A stretch of 64,000 nucleotides of DNA from Phycisphaerales bacterium (GCA_020852275.1 JADZBE010000013.1:62001-126000), one strand, 5' to 3'; positions 19,607 through 30,581 are shown, numbered from the stretch's first letter. A program made the numbers and translations. The notes: generated by a model from the sequence alone, not told the origin.

Positions 19607-21067
19607 ATGTCCGAAGCTTACACAGGTCCGCTCGAGCGCCTCGATCCTTGGCGATGGCGCATCCCGAAATCGTACAAGCCCGGGATGCGCGTGGACGGGC
19701 TGATCTTCGCCAGCGACGCCCTGATTCAGCACATCCGCGGCGACAAATCGCCCGAGCAGGTCGCCAACGTTGCCTGCCTGCCGGGCATCGTCCGCCACTC
19801 GATGGCCATGCCCGACATTCACTGGGGTTACGGCTTCCCCATCGGCGGGGTGGCCGCGACCGATCCCGCGCGCGGCGGCGTTATCAGCCCCGGCGGCGTC
19901 GGCTACGACATCAACTGCGGCGTGCGGCTGATCCGCACCAACATCCCGCTGAAGCGCGCCGAGAAGCGGATGGAGAAGCTGATCGAGACGCTGTTCGACA
20001 CCGTGCCCTGCGGCGTGGGTCGCGGCGGGCGCATCAAGTTCGGCCCCAGGGAAATGAGCAAGCTGCTGGAGCGCGGCTCGCCGTTCGTGGTCGGCGAAGG
20101 ATACGGCTGGGACAGCGACGTGGAAGTCACCGAGGGCGGCGGGCACATCGACGGCGCTCGACCGGATTACGTCAGCGAAACCGCCTATCAGCGCGGCGAA
20201 GGGCAATGCGGCACGCTCGGCAGCGGCAATCACTTTCTCGAAGTGCAGGTCGTGGAGCGCGTGGACGACGCGGCTGCAGCGAAGGTGCTGGGGCTTGAGG
20301 AAGGCCGGCTCACCGTGATGATCCACTCCGGCTCGCGCGGGCTGGGCTACCAGGTATGCGAGGATGCGCTGATGGAGATGCGCGATGTGCCGGAAAAATA
20401 CGGTATCGATCTGCCGGATCGCCAGCTCGCGTGCGCACCGGTGAACTCGGCGGAGGGGCAGCGATACCTCGGCGCGATGCGCGCGGCCGCGAACTTTGCG
20501 TGGTCCAACCGGCAGATCATGACGCACCTGGCGCGCGAGGCGTTCTCGCAGGTGTTCGAAGTCCCGGCGGAGCAACTGGGCATGACGCTGGTGTACGATG
20601 TGGCCCACAACATTGCCAAGATGGAACCGTACGACGTGGATGGAAAGCCGGTCCCGCTCTGCGTTCACCGCAAGGGCGCCACGCGCGCTTTTCCACCGGG
20701 TCATGCGGAACTGCCGCAGCGGTACCGCGCCATCGGGCAGCCGGTCCTCGTCCCCGGCGACATGGGCCGCGCGAGCTGGGTGCTCGTCGGGCGCGAAGGG
20801 TCGATGCTGGAGACGTTCGGAAGCTGCTGCCACGGCGCGGGCCGACAAATGTCCCGCGGCGCCGCCATCCGCGCCAGCAAGGGTCGCAATATTCGCAAGG
20901 AACTCCTCGCCAAAGGCGTCATCGCCCGCGCCCGGGGCCGCACCGGCCTCGATGAAGAACAACCCGACGCCTACAAGGACGTCAACGACGTGGTGGACGT
21001 GCTGCATGAAGCGGGCATCAGCGCCCGCGTGGCGCGGCTCAAGCCGGTGGGCGTGATCAAGGGATAG
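19607..21067 (+). CDS. rtcB: RNA-splicing ligase RtcB
   Basis: MAMPDIHWGYGFPIGGVAATDPARGGVISPGGVGYDINCGVRL...GLGYQVC...SYGSCCHGAGRQMSR-type motifs (ETFGSCCHGAGRQMSRGAA). Confidence 0.95.
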   Translation: MSEAYTGPLERLDPWRWRIPKSYKPGMRVDGLIFASDALIQHIRGDKSPEQVANVACLPGIVRHSMAMPDIHWGYGFPIGGVAATDPARGGVISPGGVGYDINCGVRLIRTNIPLKRAEKRMEKLIETLFDTVPCGVGRGGRIKFGPREMSKLLERGSPFVVGEGYGWDSDVEVTEGGGHIDGARPDYVSETAYQRGEGQCGTLGSGNHFLEVQVVERVDDAAAAKVLGLEEGRLTVMIHSGSRGLGYQVCEDALMEMRDVPEKYGIDLPDRQLACAPVNSAEGQRYLGAMRAAANFAWSNRQIMTHLAREAFSQVFEVPAEQLGMTLVYDVAHNIAKMEPYDVDGKPVPLCVHRKGATRAFPPGHAELPQRYRAIGQPVLVPGDMGRASWVLVGREGSMLETFGSCCHGAGRQMSRGAAIRASKGRNIRKELLAKGVIARARGRTGLDEEQPDAYKDVNDVVDVLHEAGISARVARLKPVGVIKG

Positions 21068-21113
21068 CTCGGGCCGGATCGTGTGCGGCCCCGACTGTGC
21101 GACATAAGGGCTC

Positions 21114-22922
21114 TTAGCGCGCAGCGTGAAAGCCGAGGTCTACGCGCTTGCGATCACGCCGACCGTCCACCCGTGTCGTCAAGAAACCCATACCCAGACG
21201 ATCCGCACGGTCCCTTCCCGCATCCACGCATGGACTGGTCTCGCCCTGCCCCGCGCGCACGTCGCTAAGATAGAAGTCGCCGCCCTCTCCATCGACAAAC
21301 AGGGGATCGCTGGAGAAGTTGCCGGCGTCTTGATCGCGGCACGCGTGACGGCAGTCCATGATACAGCACCGCACAATGGAAGGTAGTCCGCCGCGAATCT
21401 GCGCACCCTCGTCCATTCCGGTCGAATCCGCGTTGCCCCACAGGATGCTGTGAAGGAGGTCCGCCGCGGCGTCGGGCTCTGCATAGATCCCACCGCCACG
21501 CTGATCGGCGACATTGCGTGCGACCGTGCACTGGCGGATCTGCACCCGGCTGCGGCCTTCCATGTACACGCCGCCGCCTTCAATCCCGGCGTGGTTGGCG
21601 GCAAGGAGGCAGTTGGAAAGCACTCTCCCATCATCCGCGTGCCTGTAGAAAACTCCAGCGCCATGGGGGGCGGCATTGCCAATAATCTGTGATCCTTCGA
21701 TTGTGCCCTCGTCGCCGTTGTAAACACCTCCGCCGGCTATGGCAGCGCGATTTCCGGTGACGAGGCAGTCGACGATCACCGCATCGTATTCCTGATAGAC
21801 ACCTCCACCATTTCCGCCTTCGGCCTCGTTGTCGAAAACCTCACACTCTCGCATCACAGTGTTGTACCACAGTCGTACACCTCCAATGCTCTGCAACGCC
21901 CGGTTCCCCGAAATCAGGCAGCCTTGAATCACCCCGTAGGCAACGGAGCCCCCTCCCATCATCGTGGAGGACGTGTTTCCAATAAACTGGCAGTCAAGGA
22001 TTTCATGGCAGTTGACGGCCAGGCCTCCAGCGGACCGCGCTGAGTTGCCTGCAAATCGACAGCGGTGCAACGTGGATTGGCGTCCGCTTGAGGCGGGGTG
22101 CACTAGGACACCTCCAGCATCCTGTGCCGAAACGTTTCCAAGAATCTCGCAATCCGCCACTGCCGCGTTGCTCAAGCTGACCACTGCCAGCGCCCCGCCG
22201 CCCGTGCCGCTCTGGTCCCTTCGCTCCGCCCTGTTCTCCACAAAGACGCACCCGCTCACGATTACATCCTGACTCCCGGAAACACACAGTCCTCCTCCAT
22301 TATAGGGCGCCAAGTTGCCCTCGAATTCGCAATGCTCCACCCGCAGGCGGTGCGCCGCGACACCCATGATCGCGCCGCCATTTCCAGAGGGGTAGGAACC
22401 ATTGGCGCGATTCGAAACAAATACACAACGCGTGATCAGCGGGGCGGATGAGTCACAATAGATCGCGCCGCCGCTGTTTGATGATGGGTCATTCGTCTTC
22501 GACCCGTTCGTGATCGTCAAGCCCGACAGGACGGTTTCGCTGGTTTCGCCGTCCTGTAACCGGAACCCGCGGCCGGTGTTCTGGCAGTCGAGAATGCACG
22601 TGTCGGCGCCATTCTCGGATCGGATCGTGATCTTGCGGCCCCATGTGCGAATATCTCGATTCCCCGCGCCGGTATAAACGCCGTCCGCGATCAGAACCAC
22701 ATCCCCGTCCACGGAGGCATCCACGGCCGCCTGAATAGTCGCAAACTCCGCCGGCACCCGAAGGTCGTCCGGCCGTGCCGGCGCAGCCGCCGCTGTCAGA
22801 ATGCATAGGGCGCCGGTGGCGGCAAGCCGCCGGGTCATCCCGGCTGCGATCATGCGAACACGCCCCCGCGGGACAGCGACGTCGAATTGTCCAGTCAGTG
22901 TCTTCATGCGCGTCTCCATCAT
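21114..22922 (-). CDS. Secreted right-handed parallel beta-helix repeat protein
   Basis: LRVPAEFATIQAAVDASVDGDVVLIADGVYTGAGNRDI plus many GGG(L/V)xxxx...CxFxxNxA coils. Confidence 0.85.
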   Translation of the reverse strand: MMETRMKTLTGQFDVAVPRGRVRMIAAGMTRRLAATGALCILTAAAAPARPDDLRVPAEFATIQAAVDASVDGDVVLIADGVYTGAGNRDIRTWGRKITIRSENGADTCILDCQNTGRGFRLQDGETSETVLSGLTITNGSKTNDPSSNSGGAIYCDSSAPLITRCVFVSNRANGSYPSGNGGAIMGVAAHRLRVEHCEFEGNLAPYNGGGLCVSGSQDVIVSGCVFVENRAERRDQSGTGGGALAVVSLSNAAVADCEILGNVSAQDAGGVLVHPASSGRQSTLHRCRFAGNSARSAGGLAVNCHEILDCQFIGNTSSTMMGGGSVAYGVIQGCLISGNRALQSIGGVRLWYNTVMRECEVFDNEAEGGNGGGVYQEYDAVIVDCLVTGNRAAIAGGGVYNGDEGTIEGSQIIGNAAPHGAGVFYRHADDGRVLSNCLLAANHAGIEGGGVYMEGRSRVQIRQCTVARNVADQRGGGIYAEPDAAADLLHSILWGNADSTGMDEGAQIRGGLPSIVRCCIMDCRHACRDQDAGNFSSDPLFVDGEGGDFYLSDVRAGQGETSPCVDAGRDRADRLGMGFLTTRVDGRRDRKRVDLGFHAAR

Positions 22923-22953
22923 GCGGCGTGCTCCAAAGGCGCCGCCAATGAGC

Positions 22954-24450
22954 CTAAGGACATGAGAAGGTGGCCTCTTCCACGGCCCCGCATCCCCACC
23001 GCACGGTCGCGGATCCCACCGGGGGCGAGTCGGTGCGCCAGCGAATCCGCCCCTCGCCGTTCAGCGCCAATCGGGTGGACTTGGACTTGCCGCTGTCGAG
23101 TTTCACCTCGACCAGATCGCGCGGAAGGCCCCCGGTAAGCCTGAACACCAGCGCCCAACGCTCGTTCCTCGTGCGGCACCGCACCCTGTGTATCTCCTCC
23201 CGCCGCGTGCAGCGGGGCATGCAATCAAGTTCCATGGCGAACGCGGCGCCAGCCCCGGTCCCGCCTGGCGGCCCCCCCACCGCCGTCCGCGTCGCCGTCG
23301 CGGCAATCGACAGGCCGAACTTCTGCCCATACTGATCGTCGTCGCCGGCTGTCCACACCTCACACTCTTCCCAGCGGCGCCCGTTGAAACGAAACACATG
23401 GACCGTGCCGGTGCTGAAATCATGCTGCGGCGCGCCGACGCAAAGCACGCCGTTCTGCAGAACGAGTGAGCTTCCAAACATGTCATACGCTCTGCCATCT
23501 GCGGCGAAGAGCCGATCGAAGTGCTCCCATGCCCCGTCGACGAACCGGAACATCTCCACGACGCCCGACTCAGCCGCACGATGCCAGGCGTTCGGTGCGC
23601 CCACCGCCGCCCACTCACCGTGCACCGCGACGGCTTGGCCAAGGTGATCCTCTCCGTTGGTCTCGGACCCGAGTAGCTTGGCCTCCTCCACCCAAATGCC
23701 GCCTGTGTTGCGGAAGACATAAGCGCTCCCGCTCGACGATCCAAGATCATCGCTCCATGGCGCTCCAATTAACGCACAATCGCCCTTTACGCTGACGGCA
23801 GTGCCGAACTGGTCCGAGTTTGTTGCGTCCGCGGCTTTCAGTCGTGCCACACGCTGCCATGGACCCGATCCGTCGCGCGTGAACAAGTGGGCACGACCCT
23901 CACCCTGAAAGGCTTGGGGAGCCCCAATGATGGCCACGCCGCCATCGAGGGACAGACTTCTCCCATATTGATCATCGCCGTCATCCGCCGGAAGCTGCTG
24001 GCGTTCGACCCACGACCCTCCAACACGCGAATAGACGACGACCGACGGCGCCGAATACGAGCTGCTTCCCACTAGGAGCGTATCGCCGAAAATCGCCAGT
24101 GAGGCGCCGAAGCTGGAACCCCGCCACGTGGAAGGAGGGGAGATTTGCTGAACTAGACTCCAGTGATTCCCCTCCGAGACGAAAGCTTCTACGAAATCCT
24201 CGTTGCCGTACGGGCAACCGATAAGCAGCGATTCGTCCGTCAAAGCTACAGCCTGTCCGTAGCCGGACCCACGCCAGTTCGATGGAAGGATGCGCTCCGT
24301 TGGGGTGCATTGGGCCTGCAGGCGATCAAGATCCCGCGACACCGTGAGGCCGACACCGAGCACCATTGTGGCGCGGAGCGCCCTTCCCCTGCCAGCGATT
24401 GCGGAAAGCCGAGGCCGCCGTCCGCCGTCGACGACATTGGAATGAGCCAT
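22954..24450 (-). CDS. Secreted FG-GAP-type beta-propeller protein
   Basis: Repeats such as DQFGTAVSVKGDCALIGAPWSDDLGSSSGSAYVF and DHLGQAVAVHGEWAAVGAPNAW; Cys-containing C-terminal module. Upstream start at 24537 also open. Confidence 0.8.
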   Translation of the reverse strand: MAHSNVVDGGRRPRLSAIAGRGRALRATMVLGVGLTVSRDLDRLQAQCTPTERILPSNWRGSGYGQAVALTDESLLIGCPYGNEDFVEAFVSEGNHWSLVQQISPPSTWRGSSFGASLAIFGDTLLVGSSSYSAPSVVVYSRVGGSWVERQQLPADDGDDQYGRSLSLDGGVAIIGAPQAFQGEGRAHLFTRDGSGPWQRVARLKAADATNSDQFGTAVSVKGDCALIGAPWSDDLGSSSGSAYVFRNTGGIWVEEAKLLGSETNGEDHLGQAVAVHGEWAAVGAPNAWHRAAESGVVEMFRFVDGAWEHFDRLFAADGRAYDMFGSSLVLQNGVLCVGAPQHDFSTGTVHVFRFNGRRWEECEVWTAGDDDQYGQKFGLSIAATATRTAVGGPPGGTGAGAAFAMELDCMPRCTRREEIHRVRCRTRNERWALVFRLTGGLPRDLVEVKLDSGKSKSTRLALNGEGRIRWRTDSPPVGSATVRWGCGAVEEATFSCP

Positions 24451-25152
24451 GAGTCGAATCTCTCCTGTGAAGCAGTCCGCGGCCACCCGGGGCCCCCACT
24501 TTGCGTGTGCCGCCTGGAGATCGTTGAGCGACGCCAATCAGAGATGCTCGCCATCGGGTACGCGATTCAGAACATCCGGCCCCAAACGGACCGAACCCCG
24601 TCCCCAAGTTGCCCAATCTATCTCCGCCTCGAGTCTGGTTCAACGAATAAATTCAGCTTTCATGCGTCCCCCTCCCTCCCCCCTGGCCAAGCCGGTGATC
24701 ACCCGAATCCGAGGTGCAACGCCAGCAGGCATTGGGGTCCAGGGCGAGACACGCCGCAGCTCCCCTGTCCGGATGAAGGCCGGCGACCATTCCGTCCAAA
24801 CCCTGCTCGCACAAACTTGGCTTCTTGCGGGACGCGGGCGGCGTGGTCCGCATATCCCCTCCTCGCCTCGCCGCCCTGCGCGCGAATCGTAAGCTCCACA
24901 CAGGCCAATTCTGCCGATGGGCAAAACTGGCCCGCGGCTCAGCCTTATCGGGCTGAGCCGGCATCGCGCGGGCGGCGGGCTTTCATCGGACGTTGCCCGA
25001 CGGTGGATACGGGAGGCGAAATACGACTTCCATGCGGATGAGCCACGTGGCGTGCGACGGTTGCGCCCTGGCCTCCGCGACACTTGCGCCTTGAGGTGCA
25101 CGGCGGTTCCCCTTTCCGCCGCGCGCCTTTGAGTCTGCACAAGGGGTACACC

Positions 25153-27006
25153 ATGCCGGGCATGGGGCTCGGCGTCTGGAGGACGTATATGCGGATGGGT
25201 GCCGGAAGGACCGGTCGACTAAAGCGCCGAAGAGGCGTCGTCGCGGTTCAGGTCGCCGTCATGCTGGTGGTGCTCACCGGCTTTGCGGCGCTGACCATCG
25301 ACGTGGGCGTGATCTACAACACGCGGCAGGATCTGCAGCGGACGGCCGACGCCGCCGCGCTCGCCGCCGCCGCCATGCTCTCGGACTACAGCGAGGGCAA
25401 TCCCATCGGCGTCGCCACGGCCGCGGCGGAGCAGTTCACGGCGGCCAACCATGTGTTCGGCGGCGATGTCACGCTTGACGCGGACATGGACGTCGTCTTC
25501 GGTCAGGCCAGTCTGAACTCGGGCACGGGACAGTATGACTTCGTCGAGACGCAGGCGGCCCCCAATGCCGTGCGCGTCACCGTGCGCAAAACGGCCGACT
25601 CGCCCAACGGCGCCGCGCAGCTCTTCTTCGCGCGCGTCTTCGGCATGAATGAAAGCGACGTCAGCGCCCGCGCCACAGCCGTTATGGTCCCGCGCGACAT
25701 CGCCGTCGTCGCCGACCTGTCCGCTTCCCACACCGACGACAGCGAGCTGGGCCACTACCAGCTCACCGACATCAATCTCTACGACGTCTGGGACGACTGG
25801 CCCGGCGGCATTGATGACGGCGGCGGGTCGATTTGGGATGAAGAGCAGATTCCGGATGAATGGTGGAACGAAGAGGGCGGCGCCCCGCAGGCCGCGGGCC
25901 CCGCCTGGGGTTACCTCAAGGAACTGGGGTACGGCACCGAGGACATCACTTCGGACTACAACCCCACCACCGACCCGGGTCTGGTGTATCTGAAGTACAA
26001 CACCAACTGGAGCAATGCCGCGCTCACCACCTATATGACGGACCGCGGGTACAGCTCCACCGAACGCTCCTGGATGAACAGCGCGTCGTACGACAGCTCC
26101 TATTACAAGTACCGCGTCGCCGTGGCGCTGGGGCTGGCCGACTGGAGCAGCGGAAAGACCGGCGGTCTGTGGGTCAGCAAGGGCTACACCGCCGGCGACG
26201 GTGATGACAAGATCGAGAGCGGCGAGCTGGTCTGGCTGGAAACCATCAACGGGCGCAGCGTCGCCAACTCCAAGACCCTCTGGCTCAACTGGATCCAGAA
26301 TTACGTCAAGAGCAACAATACGGAGATGTACTACGCCAACAGCAACTTCCGCTATCGCTTCGGCGTCAAGACGCTCATGAACTACTTCCTGGAGGATCTG
26401 CCTTACAACGACGACATGCCGGAACTCGCCGACACGCGCGAGCAGCCGATGCAGTCCGTCAAGGACGCCACGGAAGTGCTGACCACGTACATCTCCGGTC
26501 TTGAGAGCGACGACCAGATGTCGCTGGAAATCTATGGCGAGACGGCGCACCACGAGGTCAACCTCACCATGGACGTCCAGCAGGTCAGCGACCGCCTCAC
26601 CGAGATGCAGGCCGCGTATTATGACGGCTGGACCAACATGGGCGGCGGCATGGCCAAGGGCATCACGGAGCTGACCGGCTCTCGCGCCCGGGGCGCCAGC
26701 CGCAAGGTCATGCTCCTGCTCACCGACGGTTACGCCAACGTCAACGCGGACGGCGGGACCGGCGACTACTCCGGCGGCGAGGCCTACGCCCTCGCTGAGG
26801 CGCAGGAAGCGGCGGACCTGGGCATCCAGATCTACTGCGTCAGCGTCGGCGCCTATTGCAACATCGAGCTGATGGACTCCATCGCCGAGATCGGCGGCGG
26901 GCAGCACTACGCCGCGAGCGACGCGGACATCGAAGATTACTCAGCCCAACTCATCGAGATCTTCGAGATCATCGGCGGCAAGCGCCCGGTCGAGTTGATC
27001 GAGTAA
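25153..27006 (+). CDS. TadE/TadG-like pilus-assembly N-terminus plus VWA domain protein
   Basis: RRGVVAVQVAVMLVVLTGFAALTIDVGVIYNTRQDLQRTADAAALAAAA then MQSVKDATEVLTTYISG...MGGGMAKGITELTG...KVMLLLTDGYANV. Confidence 0.8.
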   Translation: MPGMGLGVWRTYMRMGAGRTGRLKRRRGVVAVQVAVMLVVLTGFAALTIDVGVIYNTRQDLQRTADAAALAAAAMLSDYSEGNPIGVATAAAEQFTAANHVFGGDVTLDADMDVVFGQASLNSGTGQYDFVETQAAPNAVRVTVRKTADSPNGAAQLFFARVFGMNESDVSARATAVMVPRDIAVVADLSASHTDDSELGHYQLTDINLYDVWDDWPGGIDDGGGSIWDEEQIPDEWWNEEGGAPQAAGPAWGYLKELGYGTEDITSDYNPTTDPGLVYLKYNTNWSNAALTTYMTDRGYSSTERSWMNSASYDSSYYKYRVAVALGLADWSSGKTGGLWVSKGYTAGDGDDKIESGELVWLETINGRSVANSKTLWLNWIQNYVKSNNTEMYYANSNFRYRFGVKTLMNYFLEDLPYNDDMPELADTREQPMQSVKDATEVLTTYISGLESDDQMSLEIYGETAHHEVNLTMDVQQVSDRLTEMQAAYYDGWTNMGGGMAKGITELTGSRARGASRKVMLLLTDGYANVNADGGTGDYSGGEAYALAEAQEAADLGIQIYCVSVGAYCNIELMDSIAEIGGGQHYAASDADIEDYSAQLIEIFEIIGGKRPVELIE

Positions 27007-27289
27007 GGCCGCAGCCGATAACGGCGGATCGTCCTCCGCCGCGAATCGTCTCCAGCGGGGTCCGTTGCACCGGCAGCGGACCCCGCTTTTTCATGCGCCA
27101 CGGTGATTCCAACGACCGGCGTGATCCACGCGCCGCGTATCCGGGCGATGGGCTTGCATGGCACAAGCCGGACGGAAAGCGGTCGAATCACCTCACGGGT
27201 TTGAACGGCACGTCCCGTGGTATTCAGTACTGATACGGCTGCGAAACGGGCATCCGAACAATGTCCAGCGCTGTCACAATCACGCGAGA

Positions 27290-28498
27290 TTACTTGCTCG
27301 TAGCTGCGGCAGGATTCAGGGCTTGGCCGTTTCCACGCCCATTCTTCGATGCATGTCGGCTCGTCCACTCCTCAATCAATGCATGGGCGGACCGCAGGTC
27401 CTCCGAGGATAACATCTCCTTGGCTCGGTCGCGGACGGTGTCGGCGAGCTTGTCGCCGCGCATGTCCGAAAGACTGGCCCACACGAACGCCGCGACGGGA
27501 TCCCCGGGGAGATCCTCTCCGGCGAGATACAACTGCCCCAGCCTGAGCATGGCCCTGGGATGCCCGGCCTCCGCCGCCTGCAGATACCAATCCGACGCCG
27601 CCGTCATGTCCCTTTCGATCGAGCGACCTCGCTCGTGTATGGCCCCCAGCTCAAACATGGCGTCTGAATCGCCATGCTCAGCGGCCTTGACATACCAAGA
27701 GAGGCCTGCCTCGATGTTCCGCGGCTGCGGGCAGCCGCCGCAGTAGAACTCGGCCAAGTAACACATGGCTGCGGCGTATCCGCTTTCGGCGGCTTGGAGA
27801 AACAAAGCCTCCGCCTTCTCGTCGTCCTTGGGAACGCCTTTGCCGTCTTCGTACAGCAAGCCCAGCATCACCATGGAATTGACCTCACCCAGCTCGACGG
27901 CGCGAAAGTACCATGCGGCTGCTTCTGCATAATCTTTGCGGAATCCCGGACGACCTTCGTAGAGCTGCCCCAGGCGGAACATCGCACCGCGATCCCCGTG
28001 TTCGCCGGCGCGGCGATACCACTCCACGGCCGCCGTGTAGTCCCTCTCCTCGACCGGACCCTCGGAGAACCGCGCGCCTAGGGTCCACATGGCTTGGACG
28101 TTCCCCAGATGCGCGGCACGCTCAAACCACCCCAACGCCGTCTTCGGATCCCGCTCGACGCCGTCTCCCCGGTCATGTCGGTAGGCAAGCTGTATCGCAG
28201 CATGGGCATCCCCCAGTTTGGCGGCCTTGGCGAGCCATTCCGCGCTCGCTTTGCGATCCTTCGGGACGCTGCTGCTGCCGGAGTAGTATCGGTTCGCCAG
28301 CAGTCGAATCGCTTCAAGATCACCCTGCTCCGCTTTTTCCCGCAACTGCTCCATTTCCAAGATCATCGCGCTCTTCAGGCTGTTCGATGCGGGCAGCTTG
28401 GGTCCGTCCGGCGTCTGGCCACATACGGCTTGGGCCAGAGCGATCACCGTGAAACCCAGCGTCAAACGGAAAGACGCGGTCCAGCGCAGCAGATTCAT
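27290..28498 (-). CDS. Sel1-repeat (SLR) protein, secreted
   Basis: Repeats of AAxxGDxxAMxxLGxLYexGxGVxxDxxxAxxWyxkAAExG; N-terminal signal sequence. Confidence 0.88.
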   Translation of the reverse strand: MNLLRWTASFRLTLGFTVIALAQAVCGQTPDGPKLPASNSLKSAMILEMEQLREKAEQGDLEAIRLLANRYYSGSSSVPKDRKASAEWLAKAAKLGDAHAAIQLAYRHDRGDGVERDPKTALGWFERAAHLGNVQAMWTLGARFSEGPVEERDYTAAVEWYRRAGEHGDRGAMFRLGQLYEGRPGFRKDYAEAAAWYFRAVELGEVNSMVMLGLLYEDGKGVPKDDEKAEALFLQAAESGYAAAMCYLAEFYCGGCPQPRNIEAGLSWYVKAAEHGDSDAMFELGAIHERGRSIERDMTAASDWYLQAAEAGHPRAMLRLGQLYLAGEDLPGDPVAAFVWASLSDMRGDKLADTVRDRAKEMLSSEDLRSAHALIEEWTSRHASKNGRGNGQALNPAAATSK

Positions 28499-28855
28499 GC
28501 ACTTCTCCTTCGACTTTCGGGCTGGCGCGAGGCTTGGCTCTCGTCGGGTGGCGACTCATCGGTAGGGTCACGGAAACCTCCAGCGCGCCTCAACGACCTT
28601 TCGCGCCCACCGTAGAGGATACTCCCTTCCGAACGCGCTTTTCAACCGGGCCTGATGAATTGCGGCATGTGGGCGGAAGATGCCCCCTGATCGGCTAATC
28701 GGGCTGATGGACAGGCCGCCGCGTCAGCCTTTGTCGCCCCTCCCCGCGGTCTTGTGGCTTCTTGCATCATGTTTTCCTCCTGCTCCCGCGGCGGGTATGC
28801 TTTTGTCGGGGATGTCTTGCGGGTTCCGACCTAACCCGCGCGGGAGGTGACTGCG

Positions 28856-29536
28856 ATGGCACGCATTCTGGTGGCGGAAGATCAAAGCGACATGGCCATG
28901 GGGCTGCGGGACAACCTGCAGTTCGAGGGCTACGATGTGCTCGAAGCCGCGGACGGCGAGGCCGCGCTGAAAAAGGCCCTTGCGGACCGGCCTGACCTGA
29001 TGCTCCTCGACCTGATGATGCCCAAGATGGAGGGGCTGGAAGTCTGCAAGCGCGTGCGCGAGGCGGGCTTCACCATCCCCATCATCATGCTCACCGCCAA
29101 GAGCCAGGAGATCGACGTCGTCAAGGGGTTCGAGGTCGGCGCCGACGACTACGTCACCAAGCCGTTCAGCATGAGGGAGCTGCTGGCGCGCATCAAGGCC
29201 GCCCTGCGCCGCAGCGGCTCGGCGCCGCACGTTTCGCGCATCGTCCGCATCGGCCAGACCGAAGTTGACCTCGTCACCGGCAAGGTCGAGCGCGGCAAGG
29301 AAGTCTTCCGCATGGGGCACTTCGAGATCGAGATTCTTCGCATGCTCCTCGACAAGGCCGAGCAGCCCGTGGAACGCAACCACATCCTCGCGCAGATCTG
29401 GGGGCTGGACCCGTACCCGACCAACCGCACGGTGGACAACCACATCGTCAGTCTGCGGCGCAAGATCGAAGTGGACGCCAAGAACCCCAAGCACATCGTC
29501 ACTGTGCACAGCATCGGGTACAAGTTCGTGCCGTAG
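28856..29536 (+). CDS. OmpR-family response regulator
   Basis: Receiver domain ILVAEDQ...LMLLDLMMPKMEGLEVCKRVR...IIMLTAKS...GADDYVTKPFSMRELLAR and winged-helix output NRTVDNHIVSLRRKIE. Confidence 0.92.
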   Translation: MARILVAEDQSDMAMGLRDNLQFEGYDVLEAADGEAALKKALADRPDLMLLDLMMPKMEGLEVCKRVREAGFTIPIIMLTAKSQEIDVVKGFEVGADDYVTKPFSMRELLARIKAALRRSGSAPHVSRIVRIGQTEVDLVTGKVERGKEVFRMGHFEIEILRMLLDKAEQPVERNHILAQIWGLDPYPTNRTVDNHIVSLRRKIEVDAKNPKHIVTVHSIGYKFVP

Positions 29537-29684
29537 CGGTGAGGCCTGCACGGCAAACGCCGGGTCTCATGCTTGGCGGCCGGAGTGAAGGAGCGGCGCC
29601 CTCACCGGACGACGCGATGGGGTTCAGATAACCGCGGAGCGGACACGCAATGTGCCGCCCGAAACCGCGCTCGGCACGAGCGGC

Positions 29685-30044
29685 TCACAGCCCGAAAGCC
29701 AGCCTCAACTTGCCCAAGGCCGTAGCTTTCGTCGTCCGTCCCAGCGCGCCGAGACGCCGCAGGATGACCGTCCGCGAGACGGTGGCGACCTTGTCGAGGC
29801 GCAGCAGCGAGCTGACCTTCAACCCCGTTGCGGCGAACTCGGCGTCGTCGGGCAACAACTCGACTTCAGCCCCGCGAGGCGATCGGTTGGTCATCACGCT
29901 GGTAACGAATGCGATCAGCAGCTCCGACCCCTGTGGGTCGGCGGAGATGATCACCGCCGGACGCAGTTTCATGCTGGAAAAATCCGCAAATGGAAAAGGC
30001 AAAAGGACAATGTCGCCTTGACAAAGCGATCCGGGTCCGGCCAT
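29685..30044 (-). CDS. PemK/MazF-family toxin
   Basis: QGDIVLLPFPFADFSSMKLRPAVIIS...LLPDDAEFAATGLKVSSLLRLDKVATVSRTVILRRLG. Confidence 0.88.
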   Translation of the reverse strand: MAGPGSLCQGDIVLLPFPFADFSSMKLRPAVIISADPQGSELLIAFVTSVMTNRSPRGAEVELLPDDAEFAATGLKVSSLLRLDKVATVSRTVILRRLGALGRTTKATALGKLRLAFGL

Positions 30045-30046
30045 GC

Positions 30047-30262
30047 CTAGACGCCCTCGCCGTCGGTTTGCGAATATATGTCCTCACGGGGATCGTCGAG
30101 GAACGCGAATGCGCCGCCCGCATGCGCGGCGGCGGCGAGACCTTCCAAGGGCAGGTCATCGCCTTCGAAGAGCGCAAGCGTAAGGCGCGTGTTTTCCGGC
30201 AGGTCGAGCGGCTCGAGCGGCTTTAGTTGCCCGGCACTGAATATGGCGCGTATGGTGCGCAT
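30047..30262 (-). CDS. DUF104-like antitoxin (pairs with MazF-like toxin)
   Basis: MRTIRAIFSAGQLKPLEPLDLPENTRLTLAL...FLDDPREDIYSQTDGEGV; ends 2 nt before the toxin start. Confidence 0.75.
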   Translation of the reverse strand: MRTIRAIFSAGQLKPLEPLDLPENTRLTLALFEGDDLPLEGLAAAAHAGGAFAFLDDPREDIYSQTDGEGV

Positions 30263-30494
30263 GGTGAACACCTCTGATTCATCATACGTGGCGGCCTCGG
30301 GCGAATCCAGTACGCCAGGCCCCGGTCGTTGGAATCGGTCGCATCGGACCCTGCTGCCTTGTGCCGGTTGCCTGTTGCCGATCCGCCCGAGGTGGAACTC
30401 GATACCAGACGCTGGACCCGTCGCCCCCGCGCAGGCGGGGGTCCAGGGTGCTGAGGAAAACCGCTGGATTGTGTCGCCTCGCAAGCCCGCGGCT

Positions 30495-30520
30495 GGATTC
30501 CCGCCTTCGCGGGAATGACG
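30495..30520. repeat. GGATTCCCGCCTTCGCGGGAATGACG hairpin repeat
   Basis: ATTCCCGC/GCGGGAAT palindrome; near-identical copies at 48712 and 48742. Confidence 0.8.
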
Positions 30521-30581
30521 CGCGTCGGCTTTCACCACGGGCTGGCAGGGGCAACGGAATGGGGCTGTGCGCGTGCATTGC

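Noticed and set aside
24918-24990. GGGCAAAACTGG plus GGCTCAGCC-TTATCG-GGGCTGAGCC hairpin as a riboswitch (c-di-GMP-like)
   Set aside because: Only a superficial resemblance to GEMM; the tetraloop receptor and conserved core are not present. Could be a terminator-like hairpin only.
30263-30538. N-terminal extension of the antitoxin ORF
   Set aside because: Encodes the translated ATTCCCGC repeat; MRTIRAIF at 30262 is the natural start.
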